From assembly GCA_900318405.1 (NCBI GenBank), contig ONKP01000018.1, positions 1 through 48,372 of the forward strand: DNA of 48,372 nt. The letters are read 5' to 3'. The position numbers were made by a program, and so were the translations under genes. The notes below the pieces were generated by a model, which had not been told where the DNA came from, made no database searches, and was given only the letters and a program-made list of their open reading frames with translations. Source of the stretch: an uncultured Eubacteriales bacterium (lineage in GTDB: Bacteria > Bacillota > Clostridia > Lachnospirales > Lachnospiraceae). Positions 1 to 7,727 of the stretch are shown here, one piece after another. Each line of letters opens with the position of its first letter. Positions within the stretch are counted from its first letter, which is position 1.

Positions 1-47
1 TTTTTATATGCATGCCTCATTTTTGATCACATACATGAGTGTGTATA

Positions 48-317
48 TTATCCCTTAAGGCCCCGGGTCTGCCTGTCCATATCCTCTACAACGATATCAA
101 AGATCTCACCGAGAGATCTGCCGTATTCAAGGATCTTCCACGGCTCGTTGGTGTGAAAATGGATTTTGATCAGATCCTCATCACCAGCGGCGATCAGGGA
201 ATCGCCGTCGAAATGCTCTGTGATGTAATCGGCGATCTCGTCTTCATCCAGATCCTCACCCTCGATCAGGAGCTGTGTGTCATAACGATATTGCAGTGTC
301 TGTTTGGGAAGCTTCAT
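48..317 (-). CDS. Stand-alone FakA/YloV middle-domain-like protein
   Basis: This 89-residue protein resembles the middle domain of the DAK/FakA-type kinase YloV, which is encoded in full at 24343-26010. Shared features are the opening tyrosine-rich strand (RYDTQLLIEG here), an acidic helix, and the IKIHFHTNEPWKILEYG segment, which matches IKVYVRTGDPGMILTKAMSFG in the long protein. The kinase (DAK_L) and C-terminal domains are missing. The start was set at 317 because AAGGAG lies 6 bases upstream; the longer frame to 422 has no ribosome binding site. It lies downstream of scpB, separated by 177 bases. Function unknown; in related bacteria such proteins carry names like 'kinase to dihydroxyacetone kinase', but nothing here could be catalytic. 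A binding or regulatory role is only a guess. Confidence 0.75.
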   Translation of the reverse strand: MKLPKQTLQYRYDTQLLIEGEDLDEDEIADYITEHFDGDSLIAAGDEDLIKIHFHTNEPWKILEYGRSLGEIFDIVVEDMDRQTRGLKG

Positions 318-494
318 ACGTATCTCCTTTTCCTGATGGCTGTTGTTGCAGCCTGTCATATGATGATTATTAAGTCCTAACCTGATCAATGAACTGTATA
401 AGCTGCGGATCCGAAACCGCATCCAGTCTCTTACACACGCTCCGCGTGCGGCGAGCCTGTCTGCGATTCGAAGAGCTTATACACTATATATACA

Positions 495-1166
495 CTATAC
501 CTCAACTTTGACGTCAGCTTCGGCTTCCGCCTCCGCCTTGAAATCTTCAATCTGCACTTCAGAAAGCTGTGGCAGATCATCCGTGGAACTCACGCCGAAA
601 TAGCGCAGGAAATTTTCCGTCGTGGCAAAAAGAATCGGCCGACCGGGAACATTCAGTCTGCCGACTTCCTGGATCAGATCATATTCGAGAAGTTTGTTCA
701 CCGCATGATCGCAGCTCACGCCGCGGATCTGTTCGATCTGCGCCTTGGTAACAGGCTGCTTGTAGGCAATGATGGAAAGTGTCTCCATGACGGTGTCCGT
801 AAGCTGAGGTTTTCTGGGCGTTCTGGCGATGGCGATCAGGGAACCGTAATACTGCTTCTTTGTGCAAAGCTGCCATGCGTCATTGAGATCAAGCAGCATG
901 ATGCCGGAAGCCGGTGTGTTATAACGGGTCTCCTGCATATGCTCAAGAATCGATCTCGTCTCATCCGGTGTCTTGCCGATGGCCGCGGCGAGCTGCTTCA
1001 GTTCTACCGAACTTCCCATGGCAAAAAGAATCGCCTCCAGCGTTCCCTCATCAGTACACAGCTCTACGCTGGACTGGCAGGTTGTATCAGCTGTATTTGA
1101 ATCTTCTCCGGTCTGTTTTGCTGTATTGTCCATATTCAGATTTTCTTCGTTCTGCCGCTCTGTCAT
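495..1166 (-). CDS. scpB: Segregation and condensation protein B
   Basis: ScpB is the winged-helix partner of ScpA and Smc in the bacterial condensin that compacts and segregates the nucleoid. The 223-residue protein carries the expected tandem winged-helix region from about residue 38 to 195, including ETLSIIAYKQPVTKAQIEQIRG and the PGRPILFATTENFLRYFG segment typical of the family. The first 37 residues and the acidic EAEAEADVKVEV tail are variable extras. It follows scpA after 12 bases, so the two are almost surely co-transcribed. The stop codon lies in a short direct repeat (TATAGTGTATA twice, about 471-496). Identification is firm from the pairing with scpA and the motifs. Confidence 0.96.
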   Translation of the reverse strand: MTERQNEENLNMDNTAKQTGEDSNTADTTCQSSVELCTDEGTLEAILFAMGSSVELKQLAAAIGKTPDETRSILEHMQETRYNTPASGIMLLDLNDAWQLCTKKQYYGSLIAIARTPRKPQLTDTVMETLSIIAYKQPVTKAQIEQIRGVSCDHAVNKLLEYDLIQEVGRLNVPGRPILFATTENFLRYFGVSSTDDLPQLSEVQIEDFKAEAEAEADVKVEV

Positions 1167-1178
1167 TCCAGTATCTCT

Positions 1179-2000
1179 CTATGCGTAATCCGACATCACG
1201 GGTGTCTCTCCCGCTTCTGCCCTGTAGGCATCGCCGACAAGTGATGTTTCATGCTGATCTTCTGCAGAATCGATGATGATATCGCCGAAATTCGCATCCT
1301 GCTCGCATGTGATCTTTCCCAGTTTCATCAGTTCAAGAACAGCAAGAAAAGTGACGATCGTCTGCATTTTGGTGTGCTGCTTCTGCAGCAGTGAACGGAA
1401 AGAAATCCTTCGTCTTCTCCTTGCTGTGATCTGCACATAATCCAGTTTATCGGGAAGAGACACTTCTTCGCGCTCGATATGGCCGAATTTGCTTCGGATC
1501 GGGTCTACTTTTTCCTCCGATCTTCGCATGACGTCGTCAAAAATTTCCTTCAACTTCGAAAGAGTCACGCCGTCCAGAAGTTCATCCATGTCAACGGGCG
1601 GCACATATTTTTCCACTTCCTCCGGAAGACATCTGCCCCGGGTTACCACATCCCCGGCTCTTTCCGAACATTCCCTGAGTTCCTGCGAGATGGCCCGATA
1701 CTCCTTGTATTCAAGAAGCTGTCTCACCAGTTCTGCCCGGGGATCGATCTCTTCGCCCTCATCATCCACCTCTCTGGGGAGAAGCATGCGGCATTTGATA
1801 TCGATCAGGGTAGCTGCCATGACCATGAATTCACTCGTGGTCTCCAGATCCTCATGATCCATCCCGTTTACGTAAGCCAGGTACTGGTCCGTGATCTCAG
1901 CGATCGGTATGTCATAGATGTCTATTTTATTTTTATCGATCAGATGCAGAAGTAGGTCAAGCGGTCCTTCAAATACTTCCAGTTTCACTTCAATTGGCAA
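1179..2000 (-). CDS. scpA: Segregation and condensation protein A (TTG start)
   Basis: ScpA is the kleisin that bridges Smc heads and binds ScpB. The protein begins PIEVKLEVFEGPLDLLLHLI, the hallmark N-terminus that contacts the Smc neck, and ends with a winged-helix region containing VTFLAVLELMKLGKI. The open frame reaches an ATG at 2075, but that would overlap the upstream gene and add 25 unrelated residues. A TTG at 2000 sits 8 bases after GGGAGG and gives the conserved N-terminus, so I use it (273 residues). The last 25 or so residues are a variable acidic tail. It is followed at once by scpB, the usual order. Confidence 0.95.
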   Translation of the reverse strand: MPIEVKLEVFEGPLDLLLHLIDKNKIDIYDIPIAEITDQYLAYVNGMDHEDLETTSEFMVMAATLIDIKCRMLLPREVDDEGEEIDPRAELVRQLLEYKEYRAISQELRECSERAGDVVTRGRCLPEEVEKYVPPVDMDELLDGVTLSKLKEIFDDVMRRSEEKVDPIRSKFGHIEREEVSLPDKLDYVQITARRRRRISFRSLLQKQHTKMQTIVTFLAVLELMKLGKITCEQDANFGDIIIDSAEDQHETSLVGDAYRAEAGETPVMSDYA

Positions 2001-2046
2001 GCGATCTGCCTCCCTGCTGATATAACCACAGAAAAATGTCCTGTGC

Positions 2047-3090
2047 CTAATGATTCGTGTGGCCGCCGCACACATGAAGCGTGATGCTCACGATCTCTCT
2101 TGGATTTGCGATTCTGACAGGTATCGTGTGCTCGCCGGCACCGGATGTAATAATAACATGTTTTCCACCGTTTTCAAACCAGCCATAGGCATTCGGAGAG
2201 AAAATGCGGAAATCAGGTGTGACTGCGCCGCGGTGTTTTCCGATGCGCATAATACCGCCATGATAATGCCCGCTGAGGGTGAGGTCCGCGCCCCATTTCA
2301 CGCAGGCATTCCGGCAGGCGGGATTGTGTGCAAGCAGCATATTCACCGCTTCCGGATCCGGCACGCCCAGAGCTTCCCTGAGTTCCACCGGCGGCATCTC
2401 GACGTGATGCAGCCGTGCATAGTACTTCGCACGCATGGTAAACCCGTAAATACGAACGGGAATACCCCGGATATCCATCTCCGCGTTTCTGTTATCAAGA
2501 ATCGTGATATTATCCGTATGCAGGCTGTTGATAAAATCATCATACCTGTCTCCGAACCGCTCTCTCTGCGCCCGCATCCGGGTCTCGTGATTGCCAAGTG
2601 CCAGATAAAGCGGGTAGTCAGCAGCAATGCGGTTCAGCATCGATGCCATCTCCTCCAGGTGATCATCATATCCACGCTGGGCTGCGTATACATCACCCGG
2701 ATAGGTCTGATTTCCCTGTTGTGCAGTATATACATCATCGGGATGACTCTGCTTTCCCCTCCGTTCAGTGTATACATTATCTGAATGCTTCTGCATTCCC
2801 CGACTGAAAGCGAATGAGTCAGCATCGACACAGTCTCCGCCGCAGAGTACCAGATCCGGCTCTTCCTCATGCAGAATCTCCATGATTCTCTCCGGCTCTC
2901 CGTGCGTCACACAGCAGTGAATATCGGAGAAGAAGCAGATCTTCATTTCTCCCTGCGTAAGCCCGGGACGCGTGACCGTCAGATTGTAGGAAGTATCAGT
3001 GATATTCTTCGGAAAAATTTCGATCAGGTTTTGCATCACAGACGAGGATATGCACGATTTAATATTGATCATAGAGTTTCTCTCATCCAT
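2047..3090 (-). CDS. Calcineurin-like metallophosphoesterase with a 14-residue repeat insert
   Basis: The protein has the metal-ligand blocks of the calcineurin-like phosphoesterase fold in order: FFSDIH (residues 53-58), GGDCVDAD (84-91), LGNHE (about 161-165), LLAHNP and LSGHYHGG. This resembles the YkuE/YaeI-type branch, whose substrates are poorly known. Between the GGD and GNHE blocks lies an insert of three 14-residue repeats (residues 101-142, consensus near ..PDDVYTAQ.G.Q) that has no place in the fold. There is no clear signal peptide. The start is uncertain: ATG at 3090 has a weak ribosome binding site, and MINIKS six codons on is possible. It precedes scpA by 46 bases and follows an intergenic region with a long inverted repeat (3142-3232). 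Confidence 0.85.
   Translation of the reverse strand: MDERNSMINIKSCISSSVMQNLIEIFPKNITDTSYNLTVTRPGLTQGEMKICFFSDIHCCVTHGEPERIMEILHEEEPDLVLCGGDCVDADSFAFSRGMQKHSDNVYTERRGKQSHPDDVYTAQQGNQTYPGDVYAAQRGYDDHLEEMASMLNRIAADYPLYLALGNHETRMRAQRERFGDRYDDFINSLHTDNITILDNRNAEMDIRGIPVRIYGFTMRAKYYARLHHVEMPPVELREALGVPDPEAVNMLLAHNPACRNACVKWGADLTLSGHYHGGIMRIGKHRGAVTPDFRIFSPNAYGWFENGGKHVIITSGAGEHTIPVRIANPREIVSITLHVCGGHTNH
2665..2790 (-). repeat. 42-bp tandem repeat x3 inside the phosphoesterase gene
   Basis: Three copies at exactly 42-base spacing (the core tatac recurs at 2687, 2729 and 2771) encode KHSDNVYTERRGKQ, SHPDDVYTAQQGNQ and TYPGDVYAAQRGYD. The copies have diverged by several substitutions each, so the expansion is old. 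The period keeps the reading frame. Confidence 0.92.
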
Positions 3091-3141
3091 TTCATCAACT
3101 CAAACTTTTCTATAAATAGACGCTTATCATTACCTACAGGT

Positions 3142-3232
3142 CACGGCAGCCAGTTCACGGCTGACACAGATGGACCTCGAACAGAAAATCGTGCAGTGAG
3201 CCGCCCACTGTGTCAGCTGTGAACTGTGCCGG
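3142..3232. repeat. Long imperfect inverted repeat between rpsU and the phosphoesterase gene
   Basis: The arms 3142-3173 and about 3205-3232 are near-complementary (for example CAGTTCAC.GCTGACACAG against CTGTGTCAGC.GTGAACTG). They could form a stem of about 25 pairs with few mismatches around a 31-base loop. It lies past the rpsU terminator and upstream of the metallophosphoesterase. It has no T-run, so it is not an obvious terminator. It may be a transcript leader structure or a remnant of a small palindromic element. Confidence 0.7.
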
Positions 3233-3248
3233 AAGTTGATTATACGGA

Positions 3249-3282
3249 AAGAAGCTCTGGCAGTTGCCTGTCAGAGCTTCTT
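3249..3282 (-). terminator. Terminator of rpsU
   Basis: A perfect 11-bp stem (AAGAAGCTCTG / CAGAGCTTCTT) with a 12-base loop lies 24 bases past the rpsU stop on the minus strand. It is followed by a short T-rich stretch (TTTCC). The T-run is weak, but position and stem strength support a terminator. Confidence 0.75.
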
Positions 3283-3305
3283 CTTAACATTCTGAACCAA
3301 TCAGA

Positions 3306-3482
3306 TCAGTTGTATTTACGCTTTCTGGCTGCTTCGGATTTCTTCTTGCGGCGAACACTGGGTTTCTCATAGTGCTCTCTCTTGCGGATCTCCTGCTGGA
3401 TACCAGCCTTCGCACAGTTTCTCTTGAAACGGCGGAGCGCGCTGTCAAGTGTCTCGTTTTCTTTTACGATTACTGTTGCCAT
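3306..3482 (-). CDS. rpsU: 30S ribosomal protein S21
   Basis: S21 is a small basic protein of the 30S subunit near the anti-Shine-Dalgarno region. The 58 residues read [20 protein letters not shown] at the start and end in the arginine/lysine-rich [15 protein letters not shown], the normal size and shape. The start at 3482 is set by homology. The strong GGAGG lies 14 bases upstream, unusually far, while a weaker TAAGG lies closer. It has its own promoter (3563-3590), a structured leader and a terminator, so it is a separate unit downstream of alaS. Confidence 0.96.
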   Translation of the reverse strand: MATVIVKENETLDSALRRFKRNCAKAGIQQEIRKREHYEKPSVRRKKKSEAARKRKYN

Positions 3483-3550
3483 ATGCCCAAACCTTACCTC
3501 CCTCCAGTTGTGAGATTGTGCCAAATACAACTGTTTGGGTATTTGCACTA
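3483..3550 (-). promoter_or_regulatory. Structured rpsU leader with competing helices
   Basis: Read on the minus strand, GTGCAAATAC (3548-3539) pairs with GTATTTGGCAC (3528-3518), leaving the loop CCAAACAGTT. The loop can pair with either of two downstream sites. Its CCAAAC matches GTTTGG at about 3487-3492, between the Shine-Dalgarno and the ATG; its CAGTTG matches CAACTG just before GGAGG. The two pairings exclude each other, which is the form expected of a translation switch. This is inferred from base complementarity only. Confidence 0.5.
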
Positions 3551-3562
3551 AAACTGTAGTTC

Positions 3563-3590
3563 ATTATATCAGATTTATCTGATTCGTCAA
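3563..3590 (-). promoter_or_regulatory. Promoter of rpsU with a palindromic spacer
   Basis: A -35 TTGACG (3585-3590) and -10 TATAAT (3563-3568) are separated by 16 bases in the gap after alaS. The spacer contains the perfect 14-base palindrome TCAGATAAATCTGA (minus strand, 3569-3582), which could be an operator. Confidence 0.8.
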
Positions 3591-3595
3591 GGTTG

Positions 3596-6334
3596 TTATT
3601 TAGCGATCTGCTGCGCAAGCACTTCTTCTGCCTTTGCTATCGCATCCGGGATCTTTGACGCATCTCTGCCGCCGGCCTGTGCCATATTCGGACGACCGCC
3701 GCCGCCACCGCCGACAACCTTCGCCGTCTCACGGATCAGATTGCCCGCATGCGCGCCCTTCTTCATCGCGTTGTCAGAGGCCATGCACATCAGATTGACC
3801 TTGCCGCCGTTGTCTGCGATCAGCAGGATCACTCCGTCGACCTTTGCCTTCAGCTGATCACCCAGATTTCTGAGTTCTCCGCCGTCAACGTCCTTCAGCG
3901 CACGTGCAAGGAAAGGCACACCGCCTAACTCCTTCACACTGCCGGCTACATCACCGAGTGCGCTCTGCGCCGCCTTGCTCTTCAGCGACTCATTTTCACT
4001 GCGGAGTGCCTTTGTCTCCTCCTGCAGTTTGCGGATATGATCAGACAGAGATGACGGCTCAGCCTTCAGCAGTGCCGCTGCATCGCGCATCTCCTGCTCC
4101 ATCTTTTCGTAATAAGCGAGGACATTGGCACCTGTCAGTGCCTCAATTCTGCGCACGCCGGCCGCAACACCGCTCTCGGAAAGGATCTTGAAGGATCCGA
4201 TCTGCAGCGTGTTTTTCACATGGGTACCGCCGCAGAGCTCTGTGGAAAAATCGCCCATGCGGACAACGCGGACGGTATCGCCGTATTTTTCTCCGAAGAG
4301 CGCCATCGCGCCGGTCTTCTTCGCATCTTCCAGACTCATGATGTCCGTGCGGACCTCAAGGCCTTCCATGATCTTCTCATTGACCAGATCCTCGACCTTT
4401 TTGATCTCATCTGCTGTCATCGCCTGGAAATGGCTGAAGTCAAAACGCGTTCTCTCTGCATCCTGATAGGAGCCTGCCTGCTCCACGTGTGTACCGAGTA
4501 CTTCGCGGAGAGCTTTCTGCAGCAGATGCGTAGCGCTGTGGTTGCGGCAGATTGCCATACGTCTCTCCGCATCTACCTTCAGCGTCACGGCGTCACCAAC
4601 TTTGAACATGCCTCTGACTACGCGGCCGATGTGTGCGATCTTGTCGCCGGCCACATGCTCCGTTGCCTCCACCTGGAATACAGCAGCGCCCTTGCCGAGG
4701 GCAGCAGCATTATCATTTTCATCCGCATCAGGTCCTGCCATGACGATCACGCCGGTATCGCCGACCTGTCCGCCCATGGTACCGTAAAACGGTGTCTCAT
4801 CGGTGATGATCGCACCGGTATCACCGTCGGAGAGAGCCTCGACAACAGCATCCTCTTCATCGGAATCAGCCGGCGTCAGAGAAGCCATTGCGACGATTTT
4901 ACCCGGTGCTGTCAGTTTGTCATATCCGACAAATCTGGAATTGACAGCGGGATCCATCTGCTCATATACAGTTGCTGCTGCGCCCATGTAGGTCGCGGCT
5001 TTACCGGATTTCTTTCTGTCCTCGCGGGCAGCATCACGCTGCTTCTTCATCGCGGCCTCAAAGCCCTTATCATCGACCGTGTAGCCGTTCTCTTCCAGAA
5101 TTTCCTTCGTATTGTCCAGCGGGAATCCGTAGGTATCGTACAGGCGGAAAGCATTATCACCGGAAAGCTCCTTGCTGCCGGAAGCCTTCAGATCCTCTTC
5201 CATGCCGCGGAGAATATCCATTCCCTGCTCATAGGTTTTCTCAAACTTGTCTTCCTCAGCCTGGATCACCTGAAGGATAAAGTCGTGCTTCTCCTCCAGT
5301 TCCGGATAGCCGTCCTTCGATCCCTCAATAACGTTTTCAGCGAGTTTTGTCAGGAAGGATCCCTCAATGCCGAGCTTTCTTCCGTGACGGACAGCACGGC
5401 GGATGATTCTGCGGAGCACATAGCCGCGGCCGTTGTTGGAAGGCATGATGCCATCCGAGATCATAAACGTCATCGCACGTGCGTGATCGGTGCAGATACG
5501 GACAGATACATCTGTCTCTTCCGTACCGGGTTTCTCATAGCTGATGCCGCCGGCCAGCCTGCACACCTCATCGCGGAGCGACTTCACGGTATCCACGTCA
5601 AAAATAGAGCCGACTTCCTGCACCGCTACGGCCAGACGCTCAAGACCCATGCCGGTATCAATATTTTTCTGCACGAGGTCTGAATAGTTGCCATGGCCAT
5701 CGTTGTTAAACTGGGAGAATACGATGTTCCAGACCTCCATGAAGCGGTCGCCTTCACCGCCCATGACGTCCTCCGGTCCGTTGCCGAACGCCGGTCCTCT
5801 GTCGTAATAGATCTCAGAGCAGGGACCGCAGGGGCCTGAGCCGTGTTCCCAGAAGTTATCCTCTTTGCCGAACTTGTAGATTCTCTCTGCCGGCACGTGC
5901 ATATCGTTCAGCCAGATATTGTAGGCTTCGTCGTCATCCACATAGACAGACGGATACAGGCGCTCCGGATCCAGGCCGACGCGCTCCGTGAGGAATTCCC
6001 ACGCCCACGGAATGGCTTCCTTCTTGAAGTAATCGCCGAAGGAGAAATTGCCCAGCATCTCGAAATAGGTACCGTGACGCGCGGTCTTGCCGACATTCTC
6101 CAGGTCACCCGTACGGATGCACTTCTGGCAGGTTGTCACTCTGCGCCTCGGCGGAATCTCCTGACCGGTGAACCACGGTTTCATCGGTGCCATACCGGAG
6201 TTGATGATCAGAAGGGAAGTATCATTGTGCGGAACGAGCGAAAAGCTGTTCAGCCTGAGGCACCCCTTTTCCTCAAAAAATGAAAGAAACATCTCACGGA
6301 GTTCGTTTACGCCGTATTTCTTTTTCGGTGCCAT
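3596..6334 (-). CDS. alaS: Alanine--tRNA ligase
   Basis: AlaRS charges tRNA-Ala in the cytoplasm. At 912 residues it is slightly longer than the usual 870-880. The N-terminal class II catalytic core is clear (GVNELREMFLSFFEEKGC, then INSGMAPMKPWFTGQ and RHGTYFEMLGNFSFGDYFKKEA). The editing domain has the zinc-binding HSATHLL near residue 597 and CGGTH near 700. The C-terminal oligomerisation/C-Ala domain ends with the glycine run GGGGGGRPNMAQAGG near residue 870. The start has GAGGG upstream and lies 3 bases after the tyrS stop, so tyrS and alaS form an operon. No T-box is visible upstream of the pair. Confidence 0.98.
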   Translation of the reverse strand: MAPKKKYGVNELREMFLSFFEEKGCLRLNSFSLVPHNDTSLLIINSGMAPMKPWFTGQEIPPRRRVTTCQKCIRTGDLENVGKTARHGTYFEMLGNFSFGDYFKKEAIPWAWEFLTERVGLDPERLYPSVYVDDDEAYNIWLNDMHVPAERIYKFGKEDNFWEHGSGPCGPCSEIYYDRGPAFGNGPEDVMGGEGDRFMEVWNIVFSQFNNDGHGNYSDLVQKNIDTGMGLERLAVAVQEVGSIFDVDTVKSLRDEVCRLAGGISYEKPGTEETDVSVRICTDHARAMTFMISDGIMPSNNGRGYVLRRIIRRAVRHGRKLGIEGSFLTKLAENVIEGSKDGYPELEEKHDFILQVIQAEEDKFEKTYEQGMDILRGMEEDLKASGSKELSGDNAFRLYDTYGFPLDNTKEILEENGYTVDDKGFEAAMKKQRDAAREDRKKSGKAATYMGAAATVYEQMDPAVNSRFVGYDKLTAPGKIVAMASLTPADSDEEDAVVEALSDGDTGAIITDETPFYGTMGGQVGDTGVIVMAGPDADENDNAAALGKGAAVFQVEATEHVAGDKIAHIGRVVRGMFKVGDAVTLKVDAERRMAICRNHSATHLLQKALREVLGTHVEQAGSYQDAERTRFDFSHFQAMTADEIKKVEDLVNEKIMEGLEVRTDIMSLEDAKKTGAMALFGEKYGDTVRVVRMGDFSTELCGGTHVKNTLQIGSFKILSESGVAAGVRRIEALTGANVLAYYEKMEQEMRDAAALLKAEPSSLSDHIRKLQEETKALRSENESLKSKAAQSALGDVAGSVKELGGVPFLARALKDVDGGELRNLGDQLKAKVDGVILLIADNGGKVNLMCMASDNAMKKGAHAGNLIRETAKVVGGGGGGRPNMAQAGGRDASKIPDAIAKAEEVLAQQIAK

Positions 6335-6337
6335 CTG

Positions 6338-7570
6338 TCAAGCCCTCACAATCTTTTTGATATTTTTCTTGCCTTTTTTCACCAGGATACCCTCCGCAGG
6401 AATGTCATCCTTCTTCAGCTCCCAGGTAAAATCATCGATCTTCTTATCGCCGACGGTAATGCTGTGGTCCTTGGTGATGGAGCGGCGCGCGTCGGACCGG
6501 GACGAGCACTGTCCGGACTTCACCAGAACGGTGATGATATCGATCGCACCGTTCTCATTGAAATCCTCATCCTTCAGTTCAACCGACGGAACGGTGTCCA
6601 GAGAACCTGCGCCGGCAAATACTGCCTTCGCGCCGGCCTCCGCCTTCTTCGCCTCATCCTCTCCGTGAACCATGGCTGTCAGTTCATAGGCGAGAATGCG
6701 CTTGGCCTCATTGAGCTGCGATCCCTCCCATTTATCCATCTCGTCAATCTGCTCGAGCGGGAGGAAGGTCATCATCCGGAGGAACTTGAGGACATCGGCA
6801 TCGTCGACATTCCTCCAGTACTGATAGAAATCGTACGGTTTGTACTTGTCCGGATCGAGCCATACGGCACCGCCGGCCGTCTTGCCCATCTTCGTTCCGT
6901 CATGCTTGAGGAGCAGATTGATGGTCATGGCGTAAGCGTCCTTGCCATCTTTTCTGCGGATCAGGTTGATACCGCCAAGCATATTCGACCACTGATCATC
7001 GCCGCCGAACTGCATCTGGCAGCCATAATCATGATACAGGCGATAAAAATCATAGCTCTGCATCAGCATGTAGGAGAACTCCAGGAACGTCAGTCCCTGC
7101 TGCATACGGTTGACGTAGGCACGCGCGCGGAGCATGTCATTCACGCTGAAATACGATCCGATATCTCGCATGAAATCAAGAAAGTTCAGATCTCTGAGCC
7201 AGTCGGCGTTGTTGACGATCAGTGCCTTGTTATCGGAAAAATCAATGAACCGGCTCATCTGCTTCTTGAAGCATTCCACGTTGTGGTCGATGGTTTCGAC
7301 GGTCATCATTTTTCTCATATCGGTCCTGCCGGAAGGATCTCCGATCATGGCCGTGCCGCCGCCGACCAGGGCGATCGGTTTGTTGCCTGCCTGCTGGAGT
7401 CTCTTCATCAGCGTCAGCGCCATGAAGTGTCCAACGTGCAGAGAATCCGCCGTGGGGTCAAATCCGATGTAAAATGTTGCCTTTCCGTTGTTGATCAGAT
7501 CGGCAATTTCCTTTTCATCCGTCAGCTGGGCGAGCAGTCCTCTCGCCTGAAGTTCTTCATATAAAGTCAT
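6338..7570 (-). CDS. tyrS: Tyrosine--tRNA ligase
   Basis: TyrRS is a class I synthetase that charges tRNA-Tyr. The HIGH-type signature is HVGHF near residue 46, the KMSKS-type signature is GTKMGKT near residue 227, and a C-terminal S4 RNA-binding domain runs from about 345 (SSRSDARRSI to the end). Two in-frame ATGs lie two codons apart (7576 and 7570). GAGG is 8 bases before the second and only 2 before the first, so I chose 7570 (410 residues). A good promoter and a hairpin leader precede it, and alaS follows after 3 bases. Confidence 0.97.
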   Translation of the reverse strand: MTLYEELQARGLLAQLTDEKEIADLINNGKATFYIGFDPTADSLHVGHFMALTLMKRLQQAGNKPIALVGGGTAMIGDPSGRTDMRKMMTVETIDHNVECFKKQMSRFIDFSDNKALIVNNADWLRDLNFLDFMRDIGSYFSVNDMLRARAYVNRMQQGLTFLEFSYMLMQSYDFYRLYHDYGCQMQFGGDDQWSNMLGGINLIRRKDGKDAYAMTINLLLKHDGTKMGKTAGGAVWLDPDKYKPYDFYQYWRNVDDADVLKFLRMMTFLPLEQIDEMDKWEGSQLNEAKRILAYELTAMVHGEDEAKKAEAGAKAVFAGAGSLDTVPSVELKDEDFNENGAIDIITVLVKSGQCSSRSDARRSITKDHSITVGDKKIDDFTWELKKDDIPAEGILVKKGKKNIKKIVRA

Positions 7571-7610
7571 TGTCATTTCCTCGTCAGTTTATGCTGTATT
7601 ATGTCTCATA

Positions 7611-7692
7611 CAGTATGGCTCTGCCTGCCGTTTCGTATTCCATTCTCATACTTTACTGAACGGCAAATCTGCCTGTAAAGCCAGCCATACTG
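7611..7692 (-). promoter_or_regulatory. Hairpin leader of tyrS
   Basis: The outer arms CAGTATGGCT and AGCCATACTG are perfectly complementary (7611-7620 and 7683-7692). Inner segments (GCCTGCCGTTT against AACGGCAAATCTGCC) extend the pairing with gaps. It lies just downstream of the tyrS promoter, so it would form the 5' leader. I find none of the conserved T-box (GGGTGGNACCGCG-like) sequence and no T-run, so it is neither a standard T-box nor a terminator. Confidence 0.6.
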
Positions 7693-7698
7693 CATCAA

Positions 7699-7727
7699 AG
7701 TATATAATTCCATGATGATAAAATCAA
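7699..7727 (-). promoter_or_regulatory. Promoter of tyrS-alaS
   Basis: A -35 TTGATT (7722-7727) and -10 TATACT (7699-7704) are spaced by 17 bases. The -35 overlaps the stop codon of rnhA. Predicted transcription starts just before the hairpin leader. Confidence 0.8.

Noticed and set aside
4220-5683. 487-codon plus-strand frame opposite alaS
   Set aside because: It lies wholly antisense to a well-supported alaS, shows no family motif, and arises from the codon bias of the opposite strand.
7577-7698. T-box riboswitch before tyrS
   Set aside because: No GGGTGGNACCGCG-like sequence or antiterminator pair with a terminator is present.
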